Source: Microbacterium terrae (lineage in GTDB: Bacteria; Actinomycetota; Actinomycetes; Actinomycetales; Microbacteriaceae). From it: a DNA stretch of 64,000 bases. The translations under genes were made by a program, and so were the position numbers. The notes below the pieces were generated by a model. It saw nothing but the letters and a program-made list of their open reading frames with translations. It ran no database searches and was not told the DNA's origin. Numbering within the stretch: position 1 is the first letter of the stretch; each line of letters opens with the position of its first letter. Where the stretch lies: NCBI RefSeq assembly GCF_017831975.1, contig NZ_JAFDSS010000001.1, positions 1,054,001 through 1,118,000 of the forward strand. The letters are read 5' to 3'. This document shows positions 9,501 to 17,506 of the stretch, in pieces.

Positions 9501-9876
9501 CGCGACCGAGGCGTCGGCCGCCGACGAGTCCGCCCTCGCCGCGCTGCGAGAGACCTTCCTGCGGTCGGAGTGGGCGCAGCTGCGCCCCCTCGAGGTCGAG
9601 ACCGAGATCGACTTCACGATCACGGGTCTCGACGACCGCCCGCACGTGGTGATCTGCAAGCTCGACGCCGTGTATCGACGAGACGACCGCGGCGGACGGA
9701 TCGAGATCGTCGACTGGAAGACCGGCGCGGCGCCCCGCACGGCGGCGGAGCGCACGGAGCGGATGCTGCAGCTCGAGCTGTACCGGCAGGCCTACCACGC
9801 ACGGCACGGTGTGCCGCTCGACGAGATCGACGTCGCGCTGTACTACGTCGCCCACGACCTGGTGCTGCGCGGCTGA
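6526..9876 (+). CDS. adnB: AdnB-like helicase-nuclease (lead motor)
   Basis: 1116 residues from the GTG that overlaps the adnA stop (GTGA); an ATG at 6532 is the alternative. Walker A GAGSGKT (54-60), a canonical DEYQD motif II (343-347), GDPHQAIYGWRGA motif III, SKGLEWDAVAV and LAYVAVTRARDHL (motifs V-VI) show a fully active UvrD/Rep-type motor. The C-terminal RecB-like nuclease carries IVDWKTG (Asp1063, Lys1065). With AdnA it should form the heterodimeric motor-nuclease that resects DNA ends in actinobacteria lacking RecBCD. nudC and a UvrD2-like gene lie downstream, as in mycobacteria. Confidence 0.9.
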   Translation: MTMSVTGASGAAAPAPGPTLRAEVIAAALGQFPPTAEQAAVIESPLSPALVVAGAGSGKTETMAGRVVWLVANAVVRRDEVLGLTFTRKAAGELAERIQRRLLRLGEFESRGLLPHLPALHADGLLDVFGEIERSGLAGPAAARARAEAIDALATRTGAVATESDDDPLLHRPTVATYNSFADQIVREHAVRIGRDAEAAVLSESAAWLMMRRVVFASDDQRLETRGEAVRSIVDAALRIARDGVDNMVSFDDLAAFPERFADVLARPSTNARTVVYADVAEAETRVSALALLADLAVEYGAAKRRAGVIDFSDQVAGAVEIMRGHPQVSAELRDRYRVVLLDEYQDTSVVQTDLLSGLFAGTAVMAVGDPHQAIYGWRGASAGNLGGFAAAFAPGGECARFSLMTSWRNSASVLAAANAVLAPLAASSPVDVGELRPRPGAPDGAVDVAFDADIDAEADRVAGWFAGVRAHRTAQGSATTGAILFRSKKHMVRFGDALGRRGIPHRILGLGGLLSTPEVVDVVSALRVVSDPTAGSAVIRLLAGPRWAVGLPDLRELAALSRRLVRHDAALQPLAPDVLDAIRASAGGDEGSLVDALDFIARARPDHGWLAGFTDAARERLREAGAVFAGLRQAAGMPIPELVRLIELELRLDIELAANESRGPSRIASAQLRAFVDELHAFLAADETGSISSLLAWLDHAEQLDEFAPRTEPPEDDVVQLLTIHGSKGLEWDAVAVVRLVKDELPSMARDTKAWLGFGILPYEFRGDAAWLPALRWRRDASPTQQDLKGAIEEFVAANRARQLDEDRRLAYVAVTRARDHLLLTGASWSGTRRPRERSVFYTEMADALGIDVPVDDPGEDPYLGERRMLSWPIDPLGERRSAVEAAAAAVDAARSAALPEPDRDVALLLAERRQELAPPVAPTRIAASRYKDFVADYAGTVNALARPLPERPFRQTRLGTLFHAWVEERSGGAGIGGSLDDALWEIDDEGATEASAADESALAALRETFLRSEWAQLRPLEVETEIDFTITGLDDRPHVVICKLDAVYRRDDRGGRIEIVDWKTGAAPRTAAERTERMLQLELYRQAYHARHGVPLDEIDVALYYVAHDLVLRG

Positions 9877-9930
9877 CGTTCCCGCGCGCCGGGCGCGAAC
9901 CTGCTCGGTCCGCGTCGGTGGAGCCGGGTC

Positions 9931-11232
9931 TCAGCCCTCGGCGAGCCAGCGCCGCAGCGCTGCCTCGGACGCACGCTCCGGGTCGTCGTCGCCGCTCAGG
10001 TCGTCGCCGTGCACCGCGGTCTGCGGGTCCCTTCCGGCTCGACGGGCGTCCGCGAGATCGATGGGCGCTGCCGGGCGGTCGAGATCGAGGGGCGCCGTCG
10101 CGTTCGGGTCGGCGAAGTCCACAGCCCCGGCGGCGTCGGATGCGGTCGCCGCGGCGCGCGCGTCGCCTTCATCGTCGACCCACAGCGACAGCTCGTCGGG
10201 GTCGTACGCGTCGGTGTGCATCGAGGTGTCGGCGGCCGTCGCGGTGGGGCCCGGTGTGCGGTCGAGCAGGGCCAGCGCGTCGTCGACGCCCAGCGGGGCC
10301 GCCGAGGCGATGGCGGCGTCCGACACGCCGTGAGCGAGAGATTCGAGCAGCTCGACGGCGTCGCCGACGATGTCGTCGCGTCCGCTCTCGTGCCCGTGCA
10401 GCAGCCACTTCGCGAACTCGAGCTCGGCGTACAGCCGTGCACGGTCGCGGGCATAGGCGTCGGGAGCGCGGTCGCTGTGTGCGACGTACGCCGCATACAC
10501 GTCGTCGGCGGCCTCGGGGGCGGACGCCAGCCACTGCAGATCGACAGCCGGGTCGCCGACCGACAGGCCGTGCCATTCGAGCAGGCCGGTGACGCCGGGC
10601 ACGCCGTCTGCGTCTTCGAACAGGAAGGATGCGGCGCCGACGCCGCCGAGCACGACCGCCGACTCGAACCGCCACAGCGCATCGTCGTCGACTGCCTGCT
10701 GCCAACGGGCTGCGAGGGCGACGGGGAGGCGGTGCGTCGCTCCCGCACGGTCGATCACGCGCGCGGCATCCGAGCGCACCTGCTCAGGCGTGCGCACCGG
10801 GAGGCCTTCGCCGCGGACGATCGAGACCGGAAGGCTGTGCAGCGCGGCGAGGGCCGCGCCCAGCGAGGTCGCCGCGCCGCGGCCGGCGGGGAGGTGCTGC
10901 GCGTCGACGCGATAGCCAGGGAGGAAGTCGACCACGACCGCGGGGGCCGCTCCGACGCTCGCCTCGCCCAGCACCTCGGGGGCGCGGAAGGGCAGCAGGC
11001 CGCGTACGCCCGGGGTCAGGGCGCGGAGGGCGCGCACCTCTGCGGCGATCTCGGTCGCGGCCGAGGCGTCGACGGGCACACGCACCACGACCCGGCCGCC
11101 GTCGTCGAGATCGGCCAGCGCGGTGTCGAATCGGCCCGACAGCCCTTCGGACAGGGCGCGGGCGCCCACGACCCCCACCCGAGGCAGAGCCGATGTGACG
11201 GACGCGGCTAGAGTGAGGGGTGAGCGTGCCAT
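9931..11232 (-). CDS. Phosphotransferase-fold protein, probably catalytically inactive
   Basis: 433 residues with the aminoglycoside/macrolide phosphotransferase (APH) fold: N-lobe beta-strands with RVVVRVPV, a C-lobe helix VELLESLAHG, and GDPAVDLQWL after the metal site. The catalytic signature HGDLxxxN is replaced by VLGGVGAASF: His to Leu195, Asp to Gly197 and Asn to Ser202, and the metal-binding Asp is Glu219. It is therefore a likely pseudokinase. Residues after about 330 are an acidic, Asp/Ala-rich tail. It lies convergent to adnB and divergent from nudC. ATG at 11232 is six bases from a TACCCT -10. Function unknown. Confidence 0.7.
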   Translation of the reverse strand: MARSPLTLAASVTSALPRVGVVGARALSEGLSGRFDTALADLDDGGRVVVRVPVDASAATEIAAEVRALRALTPGVRGLLPFRAPEVLGEASVGAAPAVVVDFLPGYRVDAQHLPAGRGAATSLGAALAALHSLPVSIVRGEGLPVRTPEQVRSDAARVIDRAGATHRLPVALAARWQQAVDDDALWRFESAVVLGGVGAASFLFEDADGVPGVTGLLEWHGLSVGDPAVDLQWLASAPEAADDVYAAYVAHSDRAPDAYARDRARLYAELEFAKWLLHGHESGRDDIVGDAVELLESLAHGVSDAAIASAAPLGVDDALALLDRTPGPTATAADTSMHTDAYDPDELSLWVDDEGDARAAATASDAAGAVDFADPNATAPLDLDRPAAPIDLADARRAGRDPQTAVHGDDLSGDDDPERASEAALRRWLAEG

Positions 11233-11238
11233 GTGCCC

Positions 11239-11244
11239 AGGGTA
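11239..11244 (-). promoter_or_regulatory. -10 element, leaderless start of the APH-fold gene
   Basis: TACCCT on the minus strand, then 6 bases, then the ATG at 11232. There is no ribosome site. Confidence 0.55.
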
Positions 11245-11343
11245 GGTCGGGCGCGCGTGTGTGGCGCCACGCCACGCCCGGCTCCGTGAGGGCCGCGGCG
11301 CGGGTGGGCGCCCACCCAGGCAGGCGCTCGAGGAAGGTGGATC

Positions 11344-12258
11344 GTGACGTCATCCGACCGGCTCCCGGTTCCTCCGCTGAGCGTCGCCGGTTTCGATCGC
11401 GCCGGCGACGAGCGTGCCGTCGCCGGCCTCGTCGACGATCTCCGGGCCGATCCCCGCACGCGGGTGCTCGTGATCTGGGGCGATCGCGCCCCCCTGAGCG
11501 CCCCCGGCGCGCTGGAGTGGTCGTCGGCAGCCGACGCTCCCGCCGCCGCGGAGTGGGCGCTGCTCGGACGCTCCGCCGACGGTGCCGCGCTGCTCATCGC
11601 GGTGGTCGCCGCCGACGCGCCGGAGCCCGCTCCCGCTCCCGCCGGCTGGGCGGCGCTGCGCACGGTCGGCGGCGACCTCGCCGCCGACGAAGCCTCGGCG
11701 CTGGTCACCGCGGTCGCGCTCGGTCGCTGGCTGATCGACGCTCCGTTCTGCCCGGAGTGCGGAACGCGGACCGATCTCGGCGACGCCGGCTGGTCGCGCC
11801 GCTGCCCCCACTGCGCACGGCAGCATTTCCCGCGCACCGATCCTGCGGTGATCGTCGCGGTGACGAGCGCAGCCGACCCCGACCTTCTGCTGCTCGGATC
11901 GAACGCGCTGTGGGGAGCGGACCGGTACTCGTGCTTCGCCGGCTTCGTCGAGGCGGGGGAGTCGCTCGAAGCCGCGGTCGTGCGCGAGGTGGGCGAGGAG
12001 TCCGGCGTCGCCGTCGGCGATGTGCGCTACCGCGGATCGCAGGCATGGCCGTATCCGCGCTCCCTGATGCTCGGATTCCACGCGACCGCGATCGATGACG
12101 GTGCGGCCCAGGCGGACGGCGAGGAGATCGTGGCGGTACGGTGGTTCACCCGGGACGAGATCGGCGCCGCGCTCGACGGCAGGAGCGACATCACCCTTCC
12201 GGGGGCGGCATCGATCGCGCGTCGCCTCATCGCCGACTGGTGGGGAGGCGTCGCGTGA
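11344..12258 (+). CDS. nudC: NAD(+) diphosphatase NudC
   Basis: 304 residues. A zinc ribbon with Cys136, Cys139, Cys154 and Cys157 (CPEC...CPHC) is followed by a complete Nudix box starting at Gly200 (GFVEAGES...REVGEESGV) and the NudC signature SQAWPYPRS. The enzyme hydrolyses NAD(H) to NMN(H) and AMP and can remove NAD caps from RNA. GTG start with a GGAAGG ribosome site. Its stop overlaps the start of the UvrD2-like gene (GTGA), the same pairing as nudC-uvrD2 in mycobacteria. Confidence 0.92.
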   Translation: MTSSDRLPVPPLSVAGFDRAGDERAVAGLVDDLRADPRTRVLVIWGDRAPLSAPGALEWSSAADAPAAAEWALLGRSADGAALLIAVVAADAPEPAPAPAGWAALRTVGGDLAADEASALVTAVALGRWLIDAPFCPECGTRTDLGDAGWSRRCPHCARQHFPRTDPAVIVAVTSAADPDLLLLGSNALWGADRYSCFAGFVEAGESLEAAVVREVGEESGVAVGDVRYRGSQAWPYPRSLMLGFHATAIDDGAAQADGEEIVAVRWFTRDEIGAALDGRSDITLPGAASIARRLIADWWGGVA

Positions 12259-14012
12259 GCGCGCTCGACGGTCTCGACGAGCACCAGCTCGAGGCTGCGC
12301 GGGTGCTGCGTGGTCCGGTCGCCGTGCTCGCAGGCGCGGGGACCGGCAAGACCCGCGTGATCACGCACCGCATCGCGCACGGCATCGACACCGGCGCGTA
12401 CTCTCCCGGGCGTGTGATGGCGGTGACCTTCACCGCGAAGGCCGCCGGGGAGATGCGCGGACGACTGCGGGCCATGGGTGTCGGAGGCGTGGCGGCGCGC
12501 ACGTTCCACGCAGCGGCCCTCGCCCAGCTGAACTTCTTCTGGCCCACCGTCGCGGGGGACTCGGCTCCCACGGTGATCGACAACAAGGTGCGCCTCCTGG
12601 CCCACGCCGCCGACGGCATCGGCCTCGACCCCGATGTGGCGACGCTCCGCGACATCGCGTCGGGCATCGAGTGGCGGAAGGTCACTATGCGCAGCGTCGA
12701 CGAGTACGCCGCCGCGCGCCCCGACGGGGTGGGGCGATTCGGCGTCAGCCGCGTCGCCGACCTCCACCGCGCCTACGAGCGGCTGAAGGACGAGCGGAGG
12801 CAGCTCGACTTCGAAGACGTGCTCCTCGCCTGCGCCGGGATGCTCGAGGCGGAGCCGCGGGTCATGAAGGCCGTGCACGAGCAGTACCGGCACTTCACCG
12901 TCGACGAGTTCCAGGACGTGTCCCCCCTCCAGCATCGGCTCCTCGAACTCTGGCTCGGCGACCGCCGCGACCTGTGCGTCGTCGGCGACGCGAGCCAGAC
13001 GATCTATTCGTGGGCCGGCGCCGACGCCCGGTACCTGCTGGAGTTCCCAGTGCGCCACGACGACGCCACCGTGGTGCGACTCGAGACGAACTACCGGTCG
13101 GCGGCCCCGATCCTCGACGTCGCGAACGAGCTCATGCGCGGACGCCCGGGCGCCCTGCGCCTGCAGGCCGCGCAGTCCGACGCCCAGTCGCCCGCGCCCA
13201 CCGTCGCGGACTTCGACGACGACCGTGACGAGGCGCGGGCTGTCGCCGCGCGCATCGTCGCGCAGATCTCGTCGGGCATCGATCCGCGCGAGATCGCGGT
13301 GCTCTACCGCGCTCACGCGCAGTCGGCCGAGATCGTCGCGGCACTCGCCGACGCGGGGATCGCCGCGACCGTGCTCGGCGGGCGCCGCTTCTTCGATCTT
13401 CCCGAGGTGCGGCAGGCGGTGATGTCGCTGCGCGGGGCATCGGTCGCGCCGCTGCAGGGCGGCTTCCTCGACACTGTGCGCGACGTGCTGCGCTCGCTGG
13501 GGCTGACCGAGGAGCCGCCGCAGGCGGGCGGAGCCCTCCGCGACGCCTGGGAGGCGCGGCGCGCGATCCTGCGCCTCGCCGAGGAGTCGCCCGAGCACAC
13601 GTCGCTGCGCGCCTTCACCGACGAGCTCGCCGCCCGCGCGCAGGCGCACGACGAGCCGGCCCTGCGCACAGTGACGCTCGCGACGCTCCATGCGGCGAAG
13701 GGTCTGGAGTGGCATCACGTCCACCTGATCGGCATGGCCGAGGGCCTGCTCCCGATCGGCTACGCGACCACGTTCGAGGCGGTCGACGAGGAGCGGCGTC
13801 TGGCGTACGTCGGCATCACGCGGGCCGGGCGCACGCTCTCGGTGACGTGGGCTCGCGGGCATCGCGGACGTCAGCCGTCGCGGTTCCTTCAGGAGATCGG
13901 CACCCGCACGCTGGGTGCTGCTCGACCGACACCGAGATCCGCTCGGCTGAATGCGCCCGCAGCGTCAGCATCCGGTGGTGCGCGGACGCAGAGCGCACCC
14001 CCTCGCCGATGA
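12255..14012 (+). CDS. uvrD2: UvrD2-like superfamily 1 DNA helicase without HRDC domain
   Basis: 585 residues. Walker A GAGTGKT (27-33), FTAKAAGEM, DEFQD (217-221), GDASQTIYSWAGA, KGLEWHHVHLIG and LAYVGITRAGRTL show an intact UvrD-type 3'-5' helicase core. The protein ends shortly after motif VI (SRFLQEIGTRT), so the HRDC domain and tetracysteine module of mycobacterial UvrD2 are absent. The last 30 or so residues are Ala/Arg/Pro-rich and overlap the convergent downstream gene by 197 bases. Translation is coupled to nudC by a GTGA overlap. Role: DNA unwinding in repair or replication. Confidence 0.85.
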   Translation: MSALDGLDEHQLEAARVLRGPVAVLAGAGTGKTRVITHRIAHGIDTGAYSPGRVMAVTFTAKAAGEMRGRLRAMGVGGVAARTFHAAALAQLNFFWPTVAGDSAPTVIDNKVRLLAHAADGIGLDPDVATLRDIASGIEWRKVTMRSVDEYAAARPDGVGRFGVSRVADLHRAYERLKDERRQLDFEDVLLACAGMLEAEPRVMKAVHEQYRHFTVDEFQDVSPLQHRLLELWLGDRRDLCVVGDASQTIYSWAGADARYLLEFPVRHDDATVVRLETNYRSAAPILDVANELMRGRPGALRLQAAQSDAQSPAPTVADFDDDRDEARAVAARIVAQISSGIDPREIAVLYRAHAQSAEIVAALADAGIAATVLGGRRFFDLPEVRQAVMSLRGASVAPLQGGFLDTVRDVLRSLGLTEEPPQAGGALRDAWEARRAILRLAEESPEHTSLRAFTDELAARAQAHDEPALRTVTLATLHAAKGLEWHHVHLIGMAEGLLPIGYATTFEAVDEERRLAYVGITRAGRTLSVTWARGHRGRQPSRFLQEIGTRTLGAARPTPRSARLNAPAASASGGARTQSAPPRR

Positions 14013-14655
14013 GTCCGAGGACGGCCGCGGCGGCGTCGAGCACGAGCGCCGCATCCGTCGACATCGTGCCGGGTCGCCCGAGCAGCTGAGACGCGAGCAC
14101 CGGCCAGGCCGGATCCGCGTCGCGGCGGCGAGCGGTTCGGCACGACAGGCAGGGCGTGGTCCCGGGGCGCACGAACGGCCCGACCTCGGCGCCCGACCCG
14201 GTGAACACCACCGGAACGTGATCCCGATCGGCACGCATCAGCGCGGTCGCGTGACGCGGCTCCACGAGGTGATGCGCGACCAGGACCGTGACCTCGTGCC
14301 CGCCTTCCCCGCCGGGGACGCACTGCGCTCCGCCGGCCTCGAGGGCGCGAGCCAGCGCCCTCGCCGCGTCCTCCGCGCCGTCGGCCGCCACGACGCGCAG
14401 GTGCGGCGGTGCAGGCGGGGGAGACGCCACCGCCGGCGCGAGACGTGCGAGGAAGCCGGTCGCGGCGCCGGGCTCGGCGCCGACGGCGATCGCGATGGCA
14501 TCGATCGCATCGTCGGGGATGCCGCGCTCGAGGCTGCGCACCAGGCGCAGCTGCCACGGACGGGGCTCGTCGATCACCACGACCGGATCGAGTCCGAACT
14601 GCAGCGTGGAGACGTCTCGCCAGACCGGTGGATACGCGGGATCGAGTCGCAGCAT
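13816..14655 (-). CDS. ThiF/cyclodehydratase-like protein
   Basis: 279 residues. The sequence resembles short actinobacterial proteins annotated as cyclodehydratase or TOMM leader-binding proteins: a beta-alpha fold with LRVVAADGAEDAARALARAL and VTVLVAHHLVEPRHATALM, a CLSC pair after PFVRPGTTP, and a distal HPACGC. The CLSC/CGC cysteines may bind zinc. No leader-peptide substrate gene or second cyclodehydratase component is nearby, so a role in peptide modification is not supported. Its C-terminal codons overlap the convergent UvrD2 gene by 197 bases. The family call is tentative. Confidence 0.6.
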   Translation of the reverse strand: MLRLDPAYPPVWRDVSTLQFGLDPVVVIDEPRPWQLRLVRSLERGIPDDAIDAIAIAVGAEPGAATGFLARLAPAVASPPPAPPHLRVVAADGAEDAARALARALEAGGAQCVPGGEGGHEVTVLVAHHLVEPRHATALMRADRDHVPVVFTGSGAEVGPFVRPGTTPCLSCRTARRRDADPAWPVLASQLLGRPGTMSTDAALVLDAAAAVLGLIGEGVRSASAHHRMLTLRAHSAERISVSVEQHPACGCRSPEGTATADVRDAREPTSPRACARPA

Positions 14656-14757
14656 GCTCCGAGCATGCCGGTGCCGCGTCGACGGCTCCGGTGCTGTCCA
14701 CAGGCGCGACGGCCCATCGCGCTCCGCAGCCGCCTGGGGAGGAGCCGATGGCGCGAT

Positions 14758-16167
14758 TCAGACCGGGCGGTGGTCGTCCGGGGGGCCGTCCGCATCCGGC
14801 TCGCCCCCGTCGGTCTCGCCGCCGGCCGGAGCCTGACCGCTCTCGGGAGACTCGCCGGCGAGGATGCGGGCGAGGGCGTCGTCGAGCTCGTCGCGCTCGG
14901 GCTCCTCGCCGCGGGCACGCGCCTCGAGGCGCGCGACCAGGGATGCCGGATCGTCGATGTCCTCGGCGGTCGGCATCAGATCGGGGTAGTCCCAGAGGGC
15001 ATCGCGGCCCGCCGTGCCGACGGCATCCGTCACCGCCCGCCACATCGCGGCGGCCTCGCGCATGCGCCGTGGGCGCAGCTCCAGCCCGACGAGCGAGCCG
15101 AGAGCCCGCTCGGCCGGTCCGCCCACCGCGCGGCGGCGGCGCACCGCCTCGGCGACACGGCCCGCGGACGGCAGGCGCGACGTCGCGTCCTCGGTCACCA
15201 CGTCGACCCAGCCTTCGATGGTGGCGAGCAGGTTCTCGAGGCGGGTGAGCGCGGCGGTCTGCGCCTCGCTCCGCGCGGGGAGCAGGACGCCGCTCTCGAG
15301 GGCCTTGCGCAGCTCCTCGGGCTCGGACGGGTCGAAGCGCGAGGCCATCTCTTCGAGGGCATCGGTGTCGATCTGCACGCCCCGCGCGTAGTCGGTGACC
15401 TGCGAGATGACGTGCAGTCGCAGCCAGCGTGCGTGGCGGAACAGACGTGCATGCGCGAGTTCGCGCGTGGCGATGTAGAGGGCGAGCTGGTCTTCGGGGA
15501 TCTCGAGGTCGCGGCCGAAGTCGGCGAAGTTCTGCGGGAGGATCGCCGCGGTGCCGTCGGGCATGAGCGGGATGCCGACGTCGCCGCCGCTCACGACCTC
15601 TTTGGCGAGGTTTCCGACGACCTGGCCGAGCTGGGTGGCGAAGAGGGAGCCGCCGACGGTTCGCATGAGGCGACCGGCGCCCTGCACGAGTCCCTGCATG
15701 TCTTCGGGCGCCTGCTCGCTGAGCGTCGCGGTCAGCGCATCGGCGATGCTGGTCGCCACCGGCTCGGCGAGCTCCTGCCACACGGGCAGGGTGGCCTCGA
15801 CCCACGCGCCGCGGGTGATCGCCGACGGGGGAGCAGACAGCTGCGAGATCGTGGTCGCCTCGCTCAGCCACAGCGCCGACAGGGCGAACGCCTGGTCGAG
15901 CTCGGTGCGCTGACCTGCCGTGACGCCGAGGCCGTCCTGGTTGGCGATGTGCAGCGCCTGGCGCTTCGCCGCCTCCCAGTCGATGCCGTCGCCGCCCGCG
16001 GCGAACGCGCCCTGGAGGTTGCGCATCACCGTCTGCATCATCGCCGGATCGATGCCCATCGCCGACAGTCGCGACAGCTGCTCCGGGTCGAGCTGAGCGC
16101 CGCTGCCGAACAGCTGCTGGATGAGCTCCTGGAACTCTTCCTCGGGGGTACGGTCGTCGTCTGCCAC
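14758..16167 (-). CDS. DUF2342 zinc-dependent metalloprotease-like protein
   Basis: 469 residues, matching the actinobacterial DUF2342 (zincin-like) family found beside the PDZ protease gene, as Rv3195 in M. tuberculosis. The segment ALYIATRELAHARLF corresponds to the zincin helix, with REXXH in place of HEXXH; His is followed by RLFRHARWLRLHV. The first 90 residues are hydrophilic with a short hydrophobic stretch, and the C-terminus is acidic and Pro/Gly-rich. Proteolytic activity is unproven. It is divergent from the PDZ/Lon gene with 129 bases between them. Confidence 0.8.
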   Translation of the reverse strand: MADDDRTPEEEFQELIQQLFGSGAQLDPEQLSRLSAMGIDPAMMQTVMRNLQGAFAAGGDGIDWEAAKRQALHIANQDGLGVTAGQRTELDQAFALSALWLSEATTISQLSAPPSAITRGAWVEATLPVWQELAEPVATSIADALTATLSEQAPEDMQGLVQGAGRLMRTVGGSLFATQLGQVVGNLAKEVVSGGDVGIPLMPDGTAAILPQNFADFGRDLEIPEDQLALYIATRELAHARLFRHARWLRLHVISQVTDYARGVQIDTDALEEMASRFDPSEPEELRKALESGVLLPARSEAQTAALTRLENLLATIEGWVDVVTEDATSRLPSAGRVAEAVRRRRAVGGPAERALGSLVGLELRPRRMREAAAMWRAVTDAVGTAGRDALWDYPDLMPTAEDIDDPASLVARLEARARGEEPERDELDDALARILAGESPESGQAPAGGETDGGEPDADGPPDDHRPV

Positions 16168-16296
16168 CTCTGCCGCCTTTCAGCCGGTTCAGGACCAACG
16201 CCATCTACGCTAGTCGCAGCACACCTCGCACCACCCGGCACGCAGCGCAACGCCTTACGCCGGCCGCGAACGACCCGGCCATCAGAAAGGTCCTCC

Positions 16297-17418
16297 GTGA
16301 CGCTGTTCGACAACGACGTGCCCGTCGAGCCCCGCACCCGGCGACGGATGCCGCGCGGCATGACCGCGGGGATCGTCGCTCTCGCGATCGCGCTGGTCGT
16401 GCTGCTCGTGATCACGTTCCTGCCGACGTCGTACGTGATCCAGCGGCCCGGCCCGGTCTACAACACCCTCGGCTCTGCCACGGCCGCCGACGGCACCGAG
16501 GTGCCGCTCATCTCGGTGGAGGGCGCTGACACGTACGAGACGGCCGGTGCGCTCGACCTCCTCACGGTGCAGGTCGTCGGCAACCGGGAACGCACGCCGT
16601 CGTGGTTCGAGCTCGTGCTCGCGTGGTTCAACCCGAGCCTGGCCGTCGTGCCGATCGACCAGGTCTTCCCCGAGGGGCAGACCACCGAGGAGCGCAACGA
16701 GGAGAGCTCGGCCCTCATGGTCGACTCGCAGCACGAGGCCACCGCAGCCGCACTGACTGAGCTCGGATACGACGTGGGCGCCCAGCTCGTCGTCTACTCG
16801 CTCGTCGACGACTCCGCCGCCACCGGTGTGCTCGAGGAGGGCGACGTCATCCTCGCCGCGAACGGCGAGGACGTCACCGACGTGGCAGCGCTCCGCGAGA
16901 TCGTCAACGCCGCGGACGGAGCTCCGGTCGAGCTCGCGATCTCGCGCGACGGCGAGGAGCAGACGGTGTCGGTGTCGCCGAAGGAGACAACGGTCGACGG
17001 CGAGACCACCTGGCTGCTCGGGGTGACGCTCACCACCGCGTACGACTTCCCGATCGACGTCACCATCCAGCTCAACAACGTCGGCGGTCCGAGCGCCGGC
17101 ATGATGTTCGCGCTCGGGATCATCGACACGCTCACCCCCGGCGAGCTCAATGACGGCGAGACCGTCGCGGGCACGGGCACGATCACCGCCGACGGCACGG
17201 TCGGCCCGATCGGCGGCATCCGTCAGAAGATGTGGGGCGCACTGGATGCCGGTGCCGACTGGTTCCTCGCGCCGGAGGCCAACTGCGACGAGGTCGTCGG
17301 CCACGTCCCGGGTGATCTGCAGGTGTTCTCGGTCGGAACGCTGGACGACGCGCTCGACGTGCTCGAGGCGGTCCGCGAGGACGGCGACCTCGAGGCGCTT
17401 CCCACCTGCACGCCGTGA
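16297..17418 (+). CDS. Membrane-anchored PDZ/Lon-type (S16) protease
   Basis: 373 residues: a cytoplasmic Arg-rich start, one membrane segment (about 22-45, IVALAIALVVLLVITFL), a PDZ domain (about 155-245, GVLEEGDVILAANGEDV) and a C-terminal Lon-like domain with catalytic Ser266 (GGPSAGMMFAL) and Lys311 (GGIRQKMWGA). It lacks the ATPase of true Lon. The family is YlbL in Bacillus and Rv3194c in M. tuberculosis, and the UPF0182 gene follows as in mycobacteria. The GTG at 16297 has an AGAAAGG ribosome site. Predicted role: turnover of membrane or envelope proteins. Confidence 0.88.
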   Translation: MTLFDNDVPVEPRTRRRMPRGMTAGIVALAIALVVLLVITFLPTSYVIQRPGPVYNTLGSATAADGTEVPLISVEGADTYETAGALDLLTVQVVGNRERTPSWFELVLAWFNPSLAVVPIDQVFPEGQTTEERNEESSALMVDSQHEATAAALTELGYDVGAQLVVYSLVDDSAATGVLEEGDVILAANGEDVTDVAALREIVNAADGAPVELAISRDGEEQTVSVSPKETTVDGETTWLLGVTLTTAYDFPIDVTIQLNNVGGPSAGMMFALGIIDTLTPGELNDGETVAGTGTITADGTVGPIGGIRQKMWGALDAGADWFLAPEANCDEVVGHVPGDLQVFSVGTLDDALDVLEAVREDGDLEALPTCTP

Positions 17419-17494
17419 CCTGCGGGTCCGGCCGCCGCCGGATCTCGCAGGTTACGCCCAGCGCGGACGGGAATCGGGGTGTCGGGCGCGCGCC

Positions 17495-17500
17495 TAGGAT
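17495..17500 (+). promoter_or_regulatory. -10 element upstream of the UPF0182 gene
   Basis: TAGGAT, then 6 bases, then the GTG at 17507. The intervening GGGGGA could also act as a ribosome site if transcription starts farther upstream. Confidence 0.5.
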
Positions 17501-17506
17501 GGGGGA

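Noticed and set aside
13816..14655. Thiazole/oxazole peptide (TOMM) biosynthesis cluster
   Set aside because: Only one distant cyclodehydratase-like protein; no precursor peptide, dehydrogenase or YcaO gene nearby.
16168..16296. Riboswitch or structured leader before the PDZ protease gene
   Set aside because: No conserved riboswitch core or convincing alternative hairpins could be seen in the 129 bases.
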